Source: Saccharofermentans sp. (GTDB taxonomy: Bacteria > Bacillota > Clostridia > Saccharofermentanales > Saccharofermentanaceae). From it: a stretch of 45,448 nt of DNA. The notes under the pieces were generated by a model. It worked only from the letters and a program-made list of their open reading frames with translations, had not been told where the DNA came from and made no database searches. Shown here piece after piece: positions 25,766 through 34,996 of this stretch. Location: contig JAKSRK010000009.1 of the NCBI GenBank assembly GCA_024403655.1, forward strand, positions 1 to 45,448, read 5' to 3'. The position numbers and the translations under genes were made by a program. How positions within the stretch are numbered: the first letter of the stretch is position 1; every line of letters begins with the position of its first letter.

Positions 25766-27271
25766 TTATCCGATGAGGATTTCTTCTACTTTATTCTCCA
25801 TCTGATCTTTCTCAATCTGATCCTTATGGAGAACCTCTTTGGAAGAAAGGTCCTTGATACCTGCGGGAATCTCAAGACCACTCTCTTCGGAAAGCTCCTT
25901 GATGATTGTCTCAACGGATCTGCCGTTGCTGTAACCGTTGCCGCGAAGGGCATCCATAACAGCAGGAGAGAACTTGAACGGTGAAGCTGTAGAAGCGAAT
26001 ACCGTCTTGGACTCATCGCTTGATCTCTGGTGATAACGGTTATAGATGTTGAATCCTACTGCAGTGTGAGTATCGATAACATTATCTGTTCTGTCATATA
26101 CATCAAGAATAGTCTTTGCTACGCCTGTCTCATCTGCAAAACCGCCTACGAAGAGCATCTGAAGCTTCTTAAGTGTCTTTGCATCAACACTGTAAACACC
26201 TTCAGTATTAAGCTGCTTCATCCACTCCTTAACCTGATCTGCATTCTTATCTGTAAGCTCGAAGAGAAGTCTTTCAAGGTTGGAAGAAATAAGAATATCC
26301 ATTGAAGGAGAAGTTGTCTTAAAGAACTCTCTGTTTCTGTCATACTTACCGGAGCTGAAGAAATCGCAGAGAACCTTATTTCTGTTGGAAGCACAAATGA
26401 GACGGTGTACGGGAATACCCATCTGCTTTGCATACCATGCAGCAAGGATGTTACCGAAGTTACCTGTAGGAACTACAACGTTGATAGCTTCGCCCTTCTC
26501 GATCTTCTCTGTTCTCAAAAGCTCGATGTAGGAATATACATAGTAAGCAATCTGAGGAACAAGACGGCCCCAGTTAATGGAGTTAGCAGAAGAAAGCTTT
26601 ACGCCGTTAGCATCAAGCTTCTCGCTGAACTCTCTGTCTGCGAAGATATTTTTAACACCTGTCTGAGCATCGTCAAAGCAGCCGTTTACTGCAATAACAT
26701 GTGTATTGTTACCTGTTGTAGTAATCATCTGAAGCTTCTGTGCTTCGGATACTCCGTCAGAAGGATAGAATACGATAATCTCTGTTCCGGGAAGATCCTT
26801 AAAACCTTCAAGAGCAGCTTTACCTGTATCACCGGATGTAGCAGTAAGAATACAAATCTTCTTGCTCTCGCCTGTCTTCTTGATTGAAGCAGTCATAAGG
26901 TGAGGAAGAAGCTGCAAAGCGACATCCTTGAAGGCAGCCGTAGGACCGTGCCAAAGCTCAAGAATGTATTCTCTGTCGTTATATGAATTAAGCTGAACGA
27001 GAGGAACAGTATTCTCGCCCCACTTCTCTTCGTGGTAAGCCTGAGATGTGTACTCAAGAAGCTCCTTCTCAGAGAACTCTTCAAGGAACTTGGAAAGAAC
27101 TCTTGCTGAGATCTGATAGTAAGCCATATTCTTCATCTCTTCGATATCTTCGGATGAAAGAGTAGGGATTGTCTCAGGTACGAACAAACCGCCGTCGGGA
27201 GCGATACCGAGTACAATCGCCTCGGAAGCTGTGAACTTCTTGTCATATCCTCTTGTGCTTATATACTTCAT
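25766..27271 (-). CDS. thrC: Threonine synthase
   Basis: PLP enzyme converting O-phosphohomoserine to threonine. The 501-residue product is of the long (fold-type II, yeast/E. coli-like) class: N-terminal YISTRGYDKKFTASEAI and GIAPDGGLFVP, then HGPTAAFKDVALQLL with the PLP lysine at 115, TATSGDTGKAAL (phosphate-binding), and VPTGNFGNILA. ATG with AAGGAG upstream. It lies 29 bp after the Asp-rich membrane protein gene and is the last gene of the long minus-strand run that begins at pcrA. No other threonine-pathway gene is nearby. Confidence 0.97.
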   Translation of the reverse strand: MKYISTRGYDKKFTASEAIVLGIAPDGGLFVPETIPTLSSEDIEEMKNMAYYQISARVLSKFLEEFSEKELLEYTSQAYHEEKWGENTVPLVQLNSYNDREYILELWHGPTAAFKDVALQLLPHLMTASIKKTGESKKICILTATSGDTGKAALEGFKDLPGTEIIVFYPSDGVSEAQKLQMITTTGNNTHVIAVNGCFDDAQTGVKNIFADREFSEKLDANGVKLSSANSINWGRLVPQIAYYVYSYIELLRTEKIEKGEAINVVVPTGNFGNILAAWYAKQMGIPVHRLICASNRNKVLCDFFSSGKYDRNREFFKTTSPSMDILISSNLERLLFELTDKNADQVKEWMKQLNTEGVYSVDAKTLKKLQMLFVGGFADETGVAKTILDVYDRTDNVIDTHTAVGFNIYNRYHQRSSDESKTVFASTASPFKFSPAVMDALRGNGYSNGRSVETIIKELSEESGLEIPAGIKDLSSKEVLHKDQIEKDQMENKVEEILIG

Positions 27272-27300
27272 ACTTACTTCTCCTTAAGCATCATTTCTTA

Positions 27301-28368
27301 TTAATCTTCGTAATCGTCATAATCGTCGTAGTCGTCATCCGAATAATCATCATCTGAATAATCGTCGTCCGAGTACTCATCATTCGAATTATCTTCGTCG
27401 ACTGTCTCCTCTTCGGTATCCTCGGAAGATGCATCCGGAATAACCGGAGCAAGATCTGTCTCCTCGGCAGGTGTTGTATCAGTCGTCGATTCGGTAACTT
27501 CCGAAGTCGATTCAGTTGTTGTTACCGAAGCTGCTGTCGTCTCAGGCGCATGGCCGTCTCCGAAATGCTCTGCATAATTTCCGATGATGCCCGCTACTTC
27601 AGGATCATCTTTATTCTTCTCAAGCTCGGATATGATGTAATCCAGTCTTGCCTCAGTATCTTTACTGGTCTTTATCTTAGATATTGTAGGTAATACCACA
27701 AGAAATACAAGAACCAAAATGAGGGCGATTATCACAAATCCTATAATGATCCTAACCGTAAGTCTTAGTCTGTCTGCAGGAGTTCTTACGTCTTCAACGG
27801 CAATATCGTCGCTTGCCATCTCATCGCCCACCGAAGCAGATCTCATCATGATATCTCTTCTTTCCTTCTCGGAAGCAAGCTGAAAATCATTTGTCCTGTT
27901 GGTAGCCTTTACGAGAATAGGAGCCTGCATACCCGTTCTTCCTGCAGAACCGCTGTTTGCAAGAGAAGTCCAGTTCTTGCCGGACTTGGGAACTTCTGCC
28001 TTAGGCTCGGGATTCTTAAGGTCTTCCCTGATGAGCTTCATGGACTCCTGCGCAATGGCAAGATTCTGCTCTGAACTCAGAGTGTTATTAACCGCATACT
28101 CCATAGCATTCTCTGCTCTTGCAAATTCCTTCTCTCTTGCAAGGCAAAGTCCGTATACGAGAGCACAGTCACCCCATGCAGGGTACTTCTGTATCATCGG
28201 CTTCAGTATAATCTGGGATACATCCGTGCCGTCACGCTGTGCATTGAGGAGAGCCCTGTTATACTGCTTTACCGCATGGGCTTTATCCTCAGGACTCATA
28301 TCAAAGAGGATAAGATCCTTCTCCTCTATAGGAGTCATCATCAGTGCGAATTTCTGATAGTCGTACAT
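27301..28368 (-). CDS. Hypothetical membrane protein with helical-repeat domain and Asp/Tyr-rich tail
   Basis: A 355-residue protein of unknown function. Residues 25-115 are helical and resemble a tetratricopeptide-type solenoid (paired helices with ALVYGLCLAREKEFARAENAMEYA). A basic/polar linker (120-203) leads to one membrane helix (204-227), then a short helical segment (235-268), a Thr/Ser/Glu-rich stretch (275-325) and an extremely acidic C-terminus with repeats of YSDDD and DDY (332-355). I infer a cytoplasmic TPR-like part and an exposed acidic tail, perhaps calcium-binding or wall-spanning. ATG with AAGGA 8 bases upstream; 11 bp after folC. Confidence 0.75.
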   Translation of the reverse strand: MYDYQKFALMMTPIEEKDLILFDMSPEDKAHAVKQYNRALLNAQRDGTDVSQIILKPMIQKYPAWGDCALVYGLCLAREKEFARAENAMEYAVNNTLSSEQNLAIAQESMKLIREDLKNPEPKAEVPKSGKNWTSLANSGSAGRTGMQAPILVKATNRTNDFQLASEKERRDIMMRSASVGDEMASDDIAVEDVRTPADRLRLTVRIIIGFVIIALILVLVFLVVLPTISKIKTSKDTEARLDYIISELEKNKDDPEVAGIIGNYAEHFGDGHAPETTAASVTTTESTSEVTESTTDTTPAEETDLAPVIPDASSEDTEEETVDEDNSNDEYSDDDYSDDDYSDDDYDDYDDYED

Positions 28369-28379
28369 TCTTTATATCC

Positions 28380-29765
28380 TTATCTTATCTCGGCGCGAAT
28401 AGCACCTCGTATTTCCCCCAAAAGATAAAGCGATCCCGTAATAAGGAGAGGCTTCTTATCCTGTAAGGACTTTTGGTAAGCGGCGACAACCGCTTGCTTC
28501 GCGTCTCCTGACGGTACTGCTTTAACCTTGCCATTATACACATAATTAACTATATTCGCGAGTTCGGCATCACTCATGCTTCTGGGGTTATTTACATTTA
28601 CCGTAAAGACTTCATCCATAACGACTCCGCCTTCCTTAAGCACCTCGAGCATCTTATCGGGATCCTTATCCTTCATGACTCCGATTACGACTCTCATTCC
28701 CTTCCCGTATAAGCTGCCGCCCATCATTTCGCGAAGGACCGAAGCCAAGCTTTCCGCACACTGGCTGTTATGACCGCCGTCAAGAACAACCACGGGATTG
28801 AAGCTTAAGCATTCACATCTTCCCTTCCATACCGTGTGTTCTATACCATAACGTATTGCTTCGGAAGATACGCCTGCGATTCTACATGCCTCTATTGCGG
28901 CAGCAGCATTTCGAACCTGATGCCTTCCAAGAAGCCTTGTAGTATATTCTTCTCCCTTATAAGCGAAATGCATCCCGGCATCTTTTGTAAAAGAAACACT
29001 ATCGTCTTCCCCGACAGCATAAGTAATTGTCGAGTGAACTTCCTGCGCCTTCTCTTCCATAACGCGCCTTACTTCAGCCTGAGCCGAAGGGGACAGTAAC
29101 ATCTGCTCAGGAGCACAGACTACAGACGGAGTTCCTTCTTTGAAGATACCTGCCTTCTCTCCGGCAATCTCCCCTATGGTAGATCCCAGTCTGTCAGTAT
29201 GGTCCATACCTATAGCCGTTATCACGGTGCAGACAGGATTCTTTATTACATTGGTGGAATCAAGTCTTCCTCCAAGACCCGTCTCCAGAACGGCAACATC
29301 AACATTTTCCATGGCAAACCAGAGATAGCAGATTGCAGTCACGAGTTCGAACTCGGTAGGATGCTCCATGCCTTCTTCTGTCATTTCTTCAGAAGCGGCC
29401 TTAACCTTATCGGATAATTCGGCAAGAATTTCCTCGCCTATCTCGCCTTCAGTCTCATCTTCAAGCAGACGGTCAAGGCCTTCCTTACCGTCAATAATTC
29501 TCATTCTCTCAGAGAAGCGCTCAAGAAAAGGCGATGTATAAATACCTACCTTAAGTCCTGATGCCGCAAGTATCGATGCAGTATAAGCCGCAGTGGAACC
29601 CTTACCGTTGGTTCCGGCTATATGAATGCATCTGAACTTATCCTGGGGATTACCCAGAAGCTCGTCTAATTTTTCCATTCTCTGAAGCCCAAGATTAATT
29701 CCGAACTTCAAAGCATCCGTAAGGAATTCCGGTGTTCCGCCGTTACTGCCCATTTTTCTTTCCAT
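28380..29765 (-). CDS. folC: Bifunctional folylpolyglutamate synthase / dihydrofolate synthase
   Basis: Mur-ligase-like enzyme that adds glutamate to folates (and to dihydropteroate). The 461-residue product shows the P-loop HIAGTNGKGST (48-58), EFELVTAICYLWF and ETGLGGRLDSTN motifs, GMDHTDRLG, and the C-terminal domain with VLDGGHN. Start codons at 29765 and 29753 are both possible; neither has an ideal ribosome binding site (GAGG abuts the first). The start lies inside the end of the GtrA gene (23-bp overlap). No other folate genes are in the window. Confidence 0.95.
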   Translation of the reverse strand: MERKMGSNGGTPEFLTDALKFGINLGLQRMEKLDELLGNPQDKFRCIHIAGTNGKGSTAAYTASILAASGLKVGIYTSPFLERFSERMRIIDGKEGLDRLLEDETEGEIGEEILAELSDKVKAASEEMTEEGMEHPTEFELVTAICYLWFAMENVDVAVLETGLGGRLDSTNVIKNPVCTVITAIGMDHTDRLGSTIGEIAGEKAGIFKEGTPSVVCAPEQMLLSPSAQAEVRRVMEEKAQEVHSTITYAVGEDDSVSFTKDAGMHFAYKGEEYTTRLLGRHQVRNAAAAIEACRIAGVSSEAIRYGIEHTVWKGRCECLSFNPVVVLDGGHNSQCAESLASVLREMMGGSLYGKGMRVVIGVMKDKDPDKMLEVLKEGGVVMDEVFTVNVNNPRSMSDAELANIVNYVYNGKVKAVPSGDAKQAVVAAYQKSLQDKKPLLITGSLYLLGEIRGAIRAEIR

Positions 29766-30303
29766 CCTCTTTTTTCATTCCGCGCCTGAATACAATCCAT
29801 CTGCTAAGAACATAGTTAACCGCTACAAGCACAGCAGAATTAATTATCTTTACTACATAAAGCCAGGTAAAATCAAAGCCTAATATCTCAACAATCAGCG
29901 TCTCGGTCATAACCCCCGCATTATGTTCAAGAAGCATTACAAATACTGCAAAAAGACCAATCTCGATAGTAATCAGAGTTGCAAATCTTGCTGCCATAAA
30001 GCCCAAAAGCTCCAGCAGAATACTACCGTGAGATCTGAATACAAATGCTCTGTTGGTAAAAAAAGCCGTAAGTGTAGCCGCAAGCCATGCTATTGTCTGA
30101 TTGAGAATAAGGAAAAGGTCAAAGCTCCACCTTATTATGGTTACGTCATATTCCCTGGTGACAAGCTTATCGAAGAGTATGAAGCATATCAGGTTAGCAA
30201 GCATAGTGAAAATGCCCGTGAAGAAATACATCACGAACATTCTCGTTTTTTCCTGCTTAAGGGTAAACCTGTCACTTCCGTAAAGCAGTTCCCTGAACGT
30301 CAT
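29743..30303 (-). CDS. GtrA-like membrane protein
   Basis: A 186-residue protein with four predicted membrane helices (about 22-45, 65-90, 100-125, 150-170) and the GtrA-family pattern: YFFTGIFTMLANLICFILF, then WLAATLTAFFTNRAFVF and AVNYVLSRWIVFR at the C-terminus. Family members are associated with moving lipid-linked sugars across the membrane for wall polysaccharide or teichoic-acid decoration. It overlaps the cohesin-like gene by 4 bp (ATGA) and folC by 23 bp. Next to two cell-surface genes, a wall-glycan role is plausible. Confidence 0.88.
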   Translation of the reverse strand: MTFRELLYGSDRFTLKQEKTRMFVMYFFTGIFTMLANLICFILFDKLVTREYDVTIIRWSFDLFLILNQTIAWLAATLTAFFTNRAFVFRSHGSILLELLGFMAARFATLITIEIGLFAVFVMLLEHNAGVMTETLIVEILGFDFTWLYVVKIINSAVLVAVNYVLSRWIVFRRGMKKEDGKKNGQ

Positions 30304-31751
30304 ACTCTCCTCGGTCTGGGATTATTCCTGTTAGAGATTATTCTTCTCACAAGATATACTGTCCCGATGATTATTAAAGATTCAATCAGTGATATTACCA
30401 CAAATATCCTGAAGAACAAGCCGTACACCCTCTCAGCGGTTCTGTCCACAGTCAGATAATCAATGAACTGTCCGGACTCTGCATCGTATCGGTAAAAAGC
30501 CGTAGTTCCGGCTTCATCCTGCATATAGGCTATAAATACTCCTTCAGCATTTGAATAGCCCTGAAGAACAACACCTTCTGCCGTAGTTATGGAATCTTCC
30601 TTAAAGCCGTCAGGTACCTTAACACCGTTCGGCAACTCTACAACATTAAGTATTCTGCTGCTGATAATCGCGTAGTTATCCCTGTTATATCTTGTAATAA
30701 CTCTGTTAGTCGGATTATAGAAATAGAAGGCCGGATCGTCTTCGCCGGAAGATAAGTATACGAGATAACTTACTACGCCCTCCTTAATAAAAACCGGAAC
30801 GTCGTATCCGTTTATCGCTCTTATCGACGACTCAAATCCTTCCGGCAGGTCATATGCCGCAGGTGCGGATACGAAGGTATAACTCCTGCCTTCGTAATCC
30901 GTTATTGTTATTCCTTCGTCAAATGCTGTTCCCTGCTTGGTGACATAAATCTTATACTGTGAAGTTGCAATACCGTCTTCGGCAATAACGTCAACTGTTA
31001 TAAGATTCTCACCCGGAACAAGATAGATATTACCTGTTACGTTAATTATCGCTCCTGAATTACGGGGATCGGCATATACATCTACTGAACTTATGGAATT
31101 ATCTATCGTCGCAGTATACTCATATACATCCGAACTGAAATCAGGTGTAAGAGAAGCTCCCTCAATAGACATATCCATAAGACTGCTGTCGTCTGATACG
31201 GTACCTGATACGTTAACAGTAATACCGTCACCTATACCTGAAGAGTACTCTATTCCTTCATTGTTCCTGAATCCGTCAGCACACTCGAGCCAGAATCTGA
31301 TTCCTCCCGAAGCATCAGGAGTCATTCTGAAGGAAGCACTGAAAAGAATAATATCCGCTTCGTAGTAAGAAGAAGTATCTTCACCAAGGCTTATATCCGA
31401 CTCGACTACTTCATCTACGGCAGAAATACGCAGATGACCTGCTTCGGAATCATCGGATGTATATACAAAGCTCGATAATTCTGTAGGAGTCCACATGGAT
31501 ATAAATTCCGCCTTATCGGAAGGGAATCTCAAATCCACAGGGCCGAATCTCGTTATATGGTCAAGCTGATTGGCAAATACACTGATTGTTACGATATCAC
31601 CGGGATTAACGGAATAATCACTGGCCGTAAGACTTAAGATCATATTGTTATCCGCATATACATTTTCAGAAGGCAACACTGTCATGAACAGTGTAGACAG
31701 CATGACAACAATAATGCATATGGCAGTATATAACCTTACACTTCTATTCAT
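30300..31751 (-). CDS. Cell-surface protein with cohesin-like and cadherin-like beta-sandwich domains
   Basis: A 483-residue exported protein. An N-terminal signal peptide (about 6-33, ending near VYA-D) is followed by a cohesin-type fold (about 37-182, with MILSLTASDYSVNPGDIVTI and a VDLRFPSDKAEFISM strand). A cadherin-like beta-sandwich domain follows (about 190-272: MDMSIEGASLTPDFSSDVYEY ... ISSVDVYADP). About 170 residues of unrecognised beta-rich sequence come next, then a C-terminal membrane helix (about 447-468) with a basic tail (NRNNPRPRRV). It is not a typical cellulosomal scaffoldin; a single divergent cohesin-like domain suggests a carbohydrate- or protein-binding surface module. 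It lies 3 bp after the glucosaminidase gene and is coupled to it. Confidence 0.78.
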   Translation of the reverse strand: MNRSVRLYTAICIIVVMLSTLFMTVLPSENVYADNNMILSLTASDYSVNPGDIVTISVFANQLDHITRFGPVDLRFPSDKAEFISMWTPTELSSFVYTSDDSEAGHLRISAVDEVVESDISLGEDTSSYYEADIILFSASFRMTPDASGGIRFWLECADGFRNNEGIEYSSGIGDGITVNVSGTVSDDSSLMDMSIEGASLTPDFSSDVYEYTATIDNSISSVDVYADPRNSGAIINVTGNIYLVPGENLITVDVIAEDGIATSQYKIYVTKQGTAFDEGITITDYEGRSYTFVSAPAAYDLPEGFESSIRAINGYDVPVFIKEGVVSYLVYLSSGEDDPAFYFYNPTNRVITRYNRDNYAIISSRILNVVELPNGVKVPDGFKEDSITTAEGVVLQGYSNAEGVFIAYMQDEAGTTAFYRYDAESGQFIDYLTVDRTAERVYGLFFRIFVVISLIESLIIIGTVYLVRRIISNRNNPRPRRV

Positions 31752-31754
31752 ATA

Positions 31755-34337
31755 TTAAGCTCCCGAATAAGGCATAACTCCGAACTCGCTCGGCATGTCA
31801 TTATACACAGGGATAAGGAAAACAAAAGGATTATCCAGCATATCAATGGATGCATAGCCGTTAAAGTATCTTGCACCTTCAGTATACGCCATAGAGATAT
31901 TCTGTGCGTACTGGTGCATATAAAGACCATCTTCGTTATCGATTACATCGAACTTCTGGAAATACAAAGTATCCTGACCTGCTGCCGTATATCTTGAAGC
32001 AATCCACAAGGCTCCTCCGGTTATAGCACGATCTACGGAATTCCATGGAAGCATCAGTTCTGCTTCAACGGGAGATATCTCTTCCTCGTCGGGATCTGCT
32101 CCCCACATCGCATATCTGGCACCATTAATGAGGGCACCGTTTTGGATGCTAGGATCCGGAACAGAACCGATATTATAGAAGTTATAGTATCCTTCGTATC
32201 CGGCCAAAGTTCCGTGGCAAAGTGCAGACTCACCGTTATAACCCATCTCCTGCAAAATTCTGCTGGCAAGGAAGTAAGGTGATACATTAGCCGTGCGTCC
32301 TGCATCGAATATTATCTGTGCATAATCATATTCACTCGTATCTGCAAGGAAGCTTCCGTTTACGATATTACGAACACCGTCAACAGTCTGAACACTTCCG
32401 TCAAAAGATAAAAGCTCAAATGAGAATATATGCTGAGGATCAAGGTAATTACGAGGATCTAAGAAATACTGCACTACTTCGTTGGTAGCAGCATACCATC
32501 CGCCGCCGTCATACTCAGGGCTTCCACTCTTACACCATGCAGGATGCGAATAAATATTGGCAAGACTTCTGTCTGCACTGTCTTCGTAATCAAGCACTTC
32601 CGCAAAGTCCAGTCCGGTGTTATAGGGTCTGAAGATATAATCGGGATGCAATGAATGCAAAAGCCAAAGACCGTCATAGTAAGATGTCGGGAACAAGGAC
32701 AAAGTATCCTCGCTGAAGCTTCCGTTATCGTCACCCTTAAGGATATAAATCTTGTAGTTATTAATCGCTCCGTCGAATGCAGTCACGCTGATATCAATCG
32801 TATTCTCACCTTCTGTGATTGCAATTGAAGATAAGTCATCCACACCGCTTGAGATTCCGTTATTAATGACTGTAACACTAACCGTCGAAGCATAACCTTC
32901 CTGTGCGGTAATATCCAGTGCAACAGAATTAAGTGTCGTTGTATAGTAGCCGTAATCAGTTGTCTTAACGGCAAACTGGGGGAACACATTAACAGCTGAA
33001 TCCGAAGCATTATTATTGATATCCATATTCGTAAGAAATCCGGATATGGGAAGGAATCTGATATCTTCAAAAGGAACTTCAGTAATGTTGTTGTTAAGGT
33101 CTGAAAGTCTCACATCTGTTCCGTTATAAGGAGAAGCAGAAGAAGATACCGGAAGTGGTGTAGGAACTGCTCCCACATCGTCAATAACTGCCATATATCT
33201 GCCGTCGTAGTAAGCTACATTGCGGCTCTGAACCATAGTATAACTAACGGGTTCATCAGAAGAAGAGCACAGCTCTCCTCTCTCTACCTTTACAAAGAAA
33301 TTGTTATTAACATTTGGAATACCCGTATCAGCCTTGATAGCTTCGATATCCTGCATATGTCCTCTTAAGACTTCGTAATTGGATCCGGGAAGATCGTTAG
33401 TTCCGATGAACTCTCCGTATGCATCGTAAAGAGACACCTTTATATCGTCTCCGAGACCGACAAAGTTAACATAAGCATCTCTGTCCTGAGCATTTAAGAT
33501 ATACCAGGAGACAGACTGACCTCTATCGATGGATCCGAGCTGGACCATGTCGTTATTAAGAACCATGCATCGCGGAACAGTGATATCTCCGCCTGCAATT
33601 ATCTGTCCTCTTCCGTCAGAAGAACGAAGAAGAATAAGAACAGAATGTTCTCCTGATTCGACTCCGGCCGTATCCCAGGCCATTACAAAGTTCTTGCCGC
33701 TTCCATCTGCTTCTTCAATTCTGATATTCCCCTGATAAAGAACTCCGTCTACGAAGAAGTCGGTTCTTACTCCATCACCGGTTGCATCGAAGGTTCCTTC
33801 CACCTTCCTGATACCCAGTGTATATGTATCACCGCTTTCCAAAGGCTTACTTATAACACAGTCAGTAAAGCTGTCTCCGGGATCTGATGATATATCCGTT
33901 GTAGCAGCATATCTTCTGTTGATATCTGACAAATACTTATCTATAACATACATTCTGGAATGATCCTCAAGATCAGAAACGATATCAGCTTCTGCTTCGG
34001 AATTAGAAGAACCTTCCGCAACAGCAACAAGATCAGCTGCGAATTCGCTGTCAGATTTGCCGAGGGACAGATATTCGGGACTAGTAAAGCTCCTAATAAC
34101 ATAATCTCCGACAGAATATACACCAGAGCCGATTCTGATCTTGGCTACTTCAGAACCGCTATCAGAACCTAATACTGCCGAGGTCCTGTCTACTATCTCA
34201 TCAACCCCGCTCTTGGCTTCCTTATAAGGTGTACTCATGCCGGCAAGAGATATTGCAAGTATTACTGAACAGGCTACACCTATTACCAGTGAAGCCGCCG
34301 CTAATATAAGGTATTGTGTTGTCTTCTTTTTACGCAT
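31755..34337 (-). CDS. Membrane-anchored N-acetylglucosaminidase (GH73-like) with beta-sandwich modules
   Basis: An 860-residue exported protein with one N-terminal membrane segment (about 9-32). Residues 150-390 are beta-rich, possibly wall-binding. A cadherin-like domain follows at about 458-535 (strand IAITEGENTIDISVTAFDG). The C-terminal catalytic region begins with LHPDYIFRPYNTGLDFAEVL and contains YFLDPRNYLDPQHIFSFELLS, ANVSPYFLASRILQEMG (Glu697 as the probable catalytic acid) and YEGYYNFYNIGS, all typical of clostridial LytD-like glucosaminidases that cut peptidoglycan. It lies 20 bp after the YfbR-like gene; the ribosome binding site is distant (AAGGAAAG about 15 bases upstream), so translation may be weak. 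Confidence 0.88.
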   Translation of the reverse strand: MRKKKTTQYLILAAASLVIGVACSVILAISLAGMSTPYKEAKSGVDEIVDRTSAVLGSDSGSEVAKIRIGSGVYSVGDYVIRSFTSPEYLSLGKSDSEFAADLVAVAEGSSNSEAEADIVSDLEDHSRMYVIDKYLSDINRRYAATTDISSDPGDSFTDCVISKPLESGDTYTLGIRKVEGTFDATGDGVRTDFFVDGVLYQGNIRIEEADGSGKNFVMAWDTAGVESGEHSVLILLRSSDGRGQIIAGGDITVPRCMVLNNDMVQLGSIDRGQSVSWYILNAQDRDAYVNFVGLGDDIKVSLYDAYGEFIGTNDLPGSNYEVLRGHMQDIEAIKADTGIPNVNNNFFVKVERGELCSSSDEPVSYTMVQSRNVAYYDGRYMAVIDDVGAVPTPLPVSSSASPYNGTDVRLSDLNNNITEVPFEDIRFLPISGFLTNMDINNNASDSAVNVFPQFAVKTTDYGYYTTTLNSVALDITAQEGYASTVSVTVINNGISSGVDDLSSIAITEGENTIDISVTAFDGAINNYKIYILKGDDNGSFSEDTLSLFPTSYYDGLWLLHSLHPDYIFRPYNTGLDFAEVLDYEDSADRSLANIYSHPAWCKSGSPEYDGGGWYAATNEVVQYFLDPRNYLDPQHIFSFELLSFDGSVQTVDGVRNIVNGSFLADTSEYDYAQIIFDAGRTANVSPYFLASRILQEMGYNGESALCHGTLAGYEGYYNFYNIGSVPDPSIQNGALINGARYAMWGADPDEEEISPVEAELMLPWNSVDRAITGGALWIASRYTAAGQDTLYFQKFDVIDNEDGLYMHQYAQNISMAYTEGARYFNGYASIDMLDNPFVFLIPVYNDMPSEFGVMPYSGA

Positions 34338-34357
34338 CTGCAGTTAACTGTCTTTCC

Positions 34358-34984
34358 TTAATTTCCCAAACCCTTGGCATTAAGTTCATCAAGAGTATAT
34401 CCATAGGAAGGTACGAATCTTTCCATAAAGTAATCAACTTCGGGCAGTCCTATCTTATCAATAGACTCCTTTATTGTCTTCTTTGCAGATGTAAATTCGG
34501 TATTACCGGAAGCTTCTTCTGTTATGCACTTTATATAAGCTGCAATCCTGTCAGCAGCCTTAACGAGCTTTTTGATAAGAAGTTCTTCTTCGGATTCAAA
34601 CTTAGGTGACAGGAGTTCGAGATAATCGTCCTGGAGTTTGTCAGGAAGAAGAGAAGCAAGTCTTACGGCCGCTTCGTGCTCCACCTCTCTGTATGCCTGC
34701 TTAATCGTCTCATTCCTGTACTTAATCGGAGTAGGCAGATCACCTGTGATAATCTCCGTACAGTCGTGATAAAGAGCATAGGTTAAGACCTTATAAGGAT
34801 CAGTATTTGATTCTGCTTCGAACATCTCATTATGGAGAACGGCAAGGGCATGTGCTATTACCGCTACATCGAAGCTGTGCTCTTTTATATTCTCGACCTT
34901 GTTATTGCGCATAAGACCCCAGCGGTTGATATACTGCATTCTGTCGAGCATTGCGAAGAATCCGTAGTTATTATTGTCTTCCAT
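34358..34984 (-). CDS. HD-domain 5'-deoxynucleotidase (YfbR-like)
   Basis: A 208-residue HD-domain phosphohydrolase. Metal ligands and specificity residues resemble YfbR, which removes phosphate from dNMPs: EHSFDVAVIAH (His36), the HD pair in YHDCTEIITGDLPTP (His73, Asp74, with Glu77 and Asp82), and KAADRIAAYIK with the last metal Asp. GGGAG lies 7 bases before the ATG. It lies 12 bp after dgt and two genes after pcrA; together they look like a deoxynucleotide-pool and repair group. It could also act on modified nucleotides. Confidence 0.88.
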   Translation of the reverse strand: MEDNNNYGFFAMLDRMQYINRWGLMRNNKVENIKEHSFDVAVIAHALAVLHNEMFEAESNTDPYKVLTYALYHDCTEIITGDLPTPIKYRNETIKQAYREVEHEAAVRLASLLPDKLQDDYLELLSPKFESEEELLIKKLVKAADRIAAYIKCITEEASGNTEFTSAKKTIKESIDKIGLPEVDYFMERFVPSYGYTLDELNAKGLGN

Positions 34985-34996
34985 TCTTTCTCTCCC

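Noticed and set aside
27272..27300. Riboswitch or T-box before thrC
   Set aside because: Only 29 bp separate thrC from the upstream gene; no room for a leader RNA.
27304..27385. Short tandem repeats as a CRISPR or satellite array
   Set aside because: The repeats are in-frame codons of the Asp/Tyr-rich tail, without spacers.
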